DNA of 64,000 bases, from assembly GCF_014648175.1 (NCBI RefSeq), contig NZ_BMQP01000003.1, forward strand, positions 62,001 to 126,000. Direction: 5' to 3'. A program made the position numbers and the translations under genes. The notes beneath the pieces were generated by a model. It saw only the letters and a program-made list of their open reading frames with translations. It was not told the origin of the DNA and did not search any database. This document shows, in pieces, positions 60,167 through 64,000 of this stretch (positions within the stretch are counted from its first letter, which is position 1; each line of letters starts with the position of its first letter). The DNA comes from Planobispora rosea. GTDB taxonomy: Bacteria; Actinomycetota; Actinomycetes; Streptosporangiales; Streptosporangiaceae.

Positions 60167-60466
60167 ATGGCTACCGATTACGACAGCCCACGCAAGACTG
60201 ACGACGACCTCAGCGAGGACAGTCTTCAGGAACTGCAGGCGCGCCGTACCGACAAGTCCTCGGGCAGCATCGACATCGACGAGACCGACCTCGCCGAGTC
60301 GCTGGAGCTGCCGGGCGCGGACCTGTCGAACGAGGAGCTCTCGCTCCGGGTGATTCCTCGCCAGGCCGACGAGTTCACCTGCGCGCGTTGCTTCCTGGTG
60401 CATCACCGCAGCCAGCTCGCCGTCGAGAAGAACGGCCAGCAGATCTGCCGGGAGTGCGCGGCCTGA
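60167..60466 (+). CDS. DUF4193 small zinc-ribbon protein
   Basis: A 99-residue acidic protein of the actinobacteria-specific DUF4193 family. The C-terminal third has two Cys pairs, CARC and CREC, separated by 29 residues (FTCARCFLVHHRSQLA to ICRECAA), most likely a zinc ribbon; the N-terminal half is acidic and probably unstructured. Widely conserved next to housekeeping genes, but the function is not known. Confidence 0.92.
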   Translation: MATDYDSPRKTDDDLSEDSLQELQARRTDKSSGSIDIDETDLAESLELPGADLSNEELSLRVIPRQADEFTCARCFLVHHRSQLAVEKNGQQICRECAA

Positions 60467-60548
60467 CGACCGTTCCGACGGCCTGTCCGATGTGTGTCCT
60501 TCCACCGACGGGTAGGGCCGGAGGACAGCCTTGAGGAGGTTCCGCGAC

Positions 60549-61532
60549 ATGACGTCAGAGAACAGGCAGACCGGTGCCACGCCGGACGACTCCCCGGCCG
60601 CGGGGTCGGCCGGCGTCCCGGAGGGCACCCCGGCCGCTATCTCGGGTGACGCCTCGGACGGCGACCCCACCCCGGTGACGGGTCGTGAGGCCGCCGCCCA
60701 GGAGGTGACTCCCCGGACGGCCGCCCAGGAGACGACCTCCGGCCCCGCCGCCCGGGAGACGGCCCCCGAGACCGCCGGTCCGGGAGACGGGGACGAAGTC
60801 GCCGAGCTCGTCGGGAGGCTCGCCGAGCCCGGCGAGATGGACGGCGCCGAGCGGCGACGGCTGCTCGGCCGCCTGACGAAGGCGCTGGCCGCCGGGGCGA
60901 AGAAGGCCAAGGAGTCCGGGACGGGCAGGGGACGCTGGCTCGCCGACGTCTTCATGGCCGTGGCGCCCCGCATCCCGGTCCGGGATCTGGCGACCCTCTC
61001 CGCCCACCACCACGGGCTCACCGGCGAGGCGCTGGCCGACGACCTCGCCCGCACCGCGGCCAAGGCCACCATGACGGTCGGCGCGATCGGCGGAGCCCTC
61101 GCGGCGGCCGAGTTCGCCGCCCCGCCCCTGCTGCTGTCGGCCCCCGCCCAGCTGGTCGCCGAGACCCTCGTCGTCTCCGCGATCGAGGTCAAGCTCATCG
61201 CCGAGCTCCACGAGGTGTACGGAGTGGAGGTCCCCGGGACCGGCGCCCAGCGTGCCATCGCCTTCGTGACCGCCTGGTCCAAGCAGCGCGGGGTGGATCC
61301 CGCGGCCCCCGGATCGGTCACCGTCGCGCTCGGCACCGCCGCCAAGACCGCCCTGCGCAACCGCCTCATGCGCACCCTCGGGCGGCACCTCACCACGCTC
61401 GGCCCGTTCCTGACCGGAGCCGTGGCCGGTGGCACGCTCAACCGCGCGGCCACCAGGAAACTCGCCGACGTCGTCCGGGACGATCTCCGGCAGCAACGTT
61501 CCCTCCCCCCTGCTACCGCCGGAAAGTCATAA
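60549..61532 (+). CDS. Conserved hypothetical protein with hydrophobic helices
   Basis: A 327-residue protein. The first about 85 residues are Ala/Pro/Thr-rich and disordered. The remainder is helical with glycine-rich hydrophobic stretches (VGAIGGALAAAEFAAPPLLL, FLTGAVAGGTLN) that may insert in or lie on the membrane, and a conserved-looking VSAIEVKLIAELHEVYGV segment as seen in EcsC-like proteins. I only suggest this tie. GAGGAGG 9 nt upstream selects the ATG at 60549 over a TTG. Confidence 0.75.
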   Translation: MTSENRQTGATPDDSPAAGSAGVPEGTPAAISGDASDGDPTPVTGREAAAQEVTPRTAAQETTSGPAARETAPETAGPGDGDEVAELVGRLAEPGEMDGAERRRLLGRLTKALAAGAKKAKESGTGRGRWLADVFMAVAPRIPVRDLATLSAHHHGLTGEALADDLARTAAKATMTVGAIGGALAAAEFAAPPLLLSAPAQLVAETLVVSAIEVKLIAELHEVYGVEVPGTGAQRAIAFVTAWSKQRGVDPAAPGSVTVALGTAAKTALRNRLMRTLGRHLTTLGPFLTGAVAGGTLNRAATRKLADVVRDDLRQQRSLPPATAGKS

Positions 61533-61583
61533 AAACGGCTTAATGGGGTAGTTGATTGGATAAGTCAACTATTGGAGGGTTTT

Positions 61584-62957
<1,374 letters not shown>

Positions 62958-62963
62958 CCATCG

Positions 62964-63012
62964 GACGGTAACGGCCCGCCGCACCGGTTCCGCGCGGCGG
63001 GCCGTTACCGTC
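62964..63012. terminator. Bidirectional terminator after otsA
   Basis: Arms of 19 bp (62964-62982 and 62994-63012), beginning GACGGTAACGGCCC and fully complementary, enclose an 11-base loop. The convergent genes otsA and the DUF4235-like gene both end toward it. Confidence 0.88.
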
Positions 63013-63065
63013 ACCGACCATCGCAGACGTGCTGTCACAGGCCGTCACAGCCGCCGGGAGGGTCG

Positions 63066-63362
63066 TCAGGAGGCGATCTCCCTGGCCGCCTCCTTCATGG
63101 CCCTCCAGGCGTCGTAGCGCTTCCTGGCGGTGCGGGTCATCACGATCTGCGCCACCTGCATGCCCACGCCCATCACCACGGCGTAGGCGATCGCCTCGCC
63201 GAGACCGATCTCCAGCGAGTCGTGGTCCGCCGGGGGCTTCTTGCCGGTCGCCTTCTCCCAGGCGAACCCCAGGATCTTCTTGACCGCCCAGGCCGTGACG
63301 AGTCCCACCAGGCCACCGATGGCCTTCCAGGCCATGTCCTGCTTCTCCTTCTCGGAAGCCAC
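63066..63362 (-). CDS. DUF4235-like small membrane protein
   Basis: A 98-residue protein with a short charged N-terminus, one membrane segment (about residues 10-27, MAWKAIGGLVGLVTAW), a cytoplasmic loop (FAWEKATGKKPP) and a second hydrophobic helix (LGEAIAYAVVMGVGMQVAQIV). This matches the DUF4235 family of small actinobacterial membrane proteins; function unknown. GGGAGGA before the GTG at 63362 rejects a longer frame reaching toward valS. Confidence 0.88.
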   Translation of the reverse strand: MASEKEKQDMAWKAIGGLVGLVTAWAVKKILGFAWEKATGKKPPADHDSLEIGLGEAIAYAVVMGVGMQVAQIVMTRTARKRYDAWRAMKEAAREIAS

Positions 63363-63450
63363 GGGTGTTCCTCCCTCGATGATTCCCCTCGGGTAACGAA
63401 CACTAGTCTGCTTCAGCGGTGGATCATGCGAAGCCATACCATTGGGTGGC

Positions 63451-64000
63451 ATGACGAATCAGCGACCGCGCCATGCGCCCATGCCCGAGAAACCGACTCT
63501 CGACGGCCTGGAGACCGTATGGGTAGGCCGCTGGGAGGCCGAGGGCGTCTACCGGTTCGACCGCTCGCGCACGCGGGAGGAGATCTACTCGATCGACACC
63601 CCGCCGCCGACCGTCTCCGGGTCCCTCCACGTCGGCCACGTCTTCTCCTACACGCACACCGACACGATCGCCCGCTTCCAGCGGATGCGCGGCCGCGAGG
63701 TCTTCTACCCCATGGGCTGGGACGACAACGGCCTGCCCACCGAGCGCCGGGTGCAGAACCACTTCGGCGTGCGCTGCGACCCCTCCGTCCCCTACGACCC
63801 CTCGTTCCGGCCTCCCGACAAGCCGGGCAGACAGCAGATCCCCATCTCCCGGCGGAACTTCATCGAGCTGTGCGAGCGGCTCACGGTCGAGGACGAGAAG
63901 GCGTTCGAGGAGCTGTGGCGGCGGCTGGGCCTGTCGGTCGACTGGACCATGACCTACGCCACGATCGACGGCGGGGCGCGGGCCGCCTCCCAGCGGGCGT
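63451..64000 (+). CDS. valS: Valyl-tRNA synthetase (partial, 3' end outside window)
   Basis: The first 183 codons of a class I aminoacyl-tRNA synthetase. PPPTVSGSLHVGHVFSYTHT carries the HIGH-type ATP motif (HVGH) with the valine-type surround, and GWDDNGLPTERRVQNHFGV follows as expected. The KMSKS motif and editing domain lie beyond the window. TACCAT ends 8 nt before the ATG, so the message may be leaderless. Divergent to the DUF4235-like gene. Confidence 0.93.
   Translation, partial: MTNQRPRHAPMPEKPTLDGLETVWVGRWEAEGVYRFDRSRTREEIYSIDTPPPTVSGSLHVGHVFSYTHTDTIARFQRMRGREVFYPMGWDDNGLPTERRVQNHFGVRCDPSVPYDPSFRPPDKPGRQQIPISRRNFIELCERLTVEDEKAFEELWRRLGLSVDWTMTYATIDGGARAASQRA

Overview
The window is high-GC DNA with strong third-position GC bias, frequent GTG starts, ATGA/GTGA stop-start overlaps and actinobacterial marker genes: sepH, a DUF4193 protein, an AfsR/SARP regulator, a bifunctional RNase H/phosphatase, and a coproporphyrin ferrochelatase with a Cys-rich tail. 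It is chromosomal DNA of a filamentous actinomycete. A member of the Streptosporangiales is my guess, but the sequence alone does not prove it.

Layout. (1) 1-3408: housekeeping end with a zinc-ribbon protein, RNase H/histidine phosphatase, a serine beta-lactamase-like hydrolase and the RNase P RNA gene. (2) 3570-12968: an arsenic island with four ArsR-family regulators, two flavoproteins plus the stump of a third, an MFS exporter, arsC, an AqpS-like channel, an arsM fused to an ArsN-like acetyltransferase, an ECF sigma factor of the SigZ type, and two tiny Cys-containing proteins at 5719-5898 and 6070-6207. (3) 13010-22749: accessory genes, namely a membrane protein/lipoprotein pair, two VOC proteins, AraC, HxlR and MarR regulators with visible operators, a DHA2 exporter, a hemerythrin, and the scar of a PPOX-family gene. 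(4) 22864-27446: a four-gene minus-strand operon (solute-binding-like protein, TelA, SBP-vWA lipoprotein, XpaC-like membrane protein). (5) 27630-38777: cell-wall hydrolase, monooxygenase, GGDEF/EAL protein, methyltransferase, epimerase, SulP-carbonic anhydrase fusion, a Pro/Ser-rich membrane protein and a PEBP lipoprotein. (6) 38871-46780: SARP/NB-ARC regulator facing a DrrAB-type ABC exporter whose promoter carries 11-bp-phased heptamers, then a bPH2 protein pair. (7) 46930-64000: sepH, a sugar-lactone oxidase with an MFS gene, a second transglycosylase, ferrochelatase, S9 peptidase, inositol-monophosphatase-family protein, a two-component system, DUF4193, a DUF4235-like protein, otsA and the start of valS.

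How the genes fit together. In the arsenic island, ArsC would reduce arsenate to arsenite, which leaves through the AqpS-like channel. ArsM would methylate trivalent arsenic, the fused GNAT domain may acetylate an arsinothricin-like organoarsenical, and the MFS/flavoprotein operon probably handles a further arsenic species. Each ArsR sits next to its own operon, so the island looks like several separately switched modules. The least explained part is the SigZ/Cys-rich peptide pair, divergent from a flavoprotein capped by CC pairs at both ends.

Several starts share one layout: a TANNNT-like hexamer 6-7 nt before the start codon, usually without a well-placed Shine-Dalgarno, which suggests leaderless transcripts. 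Five long perfect hairpins mark operon ends. I saw no tRNA, CRISPR array, insertion sequence or phage gene.
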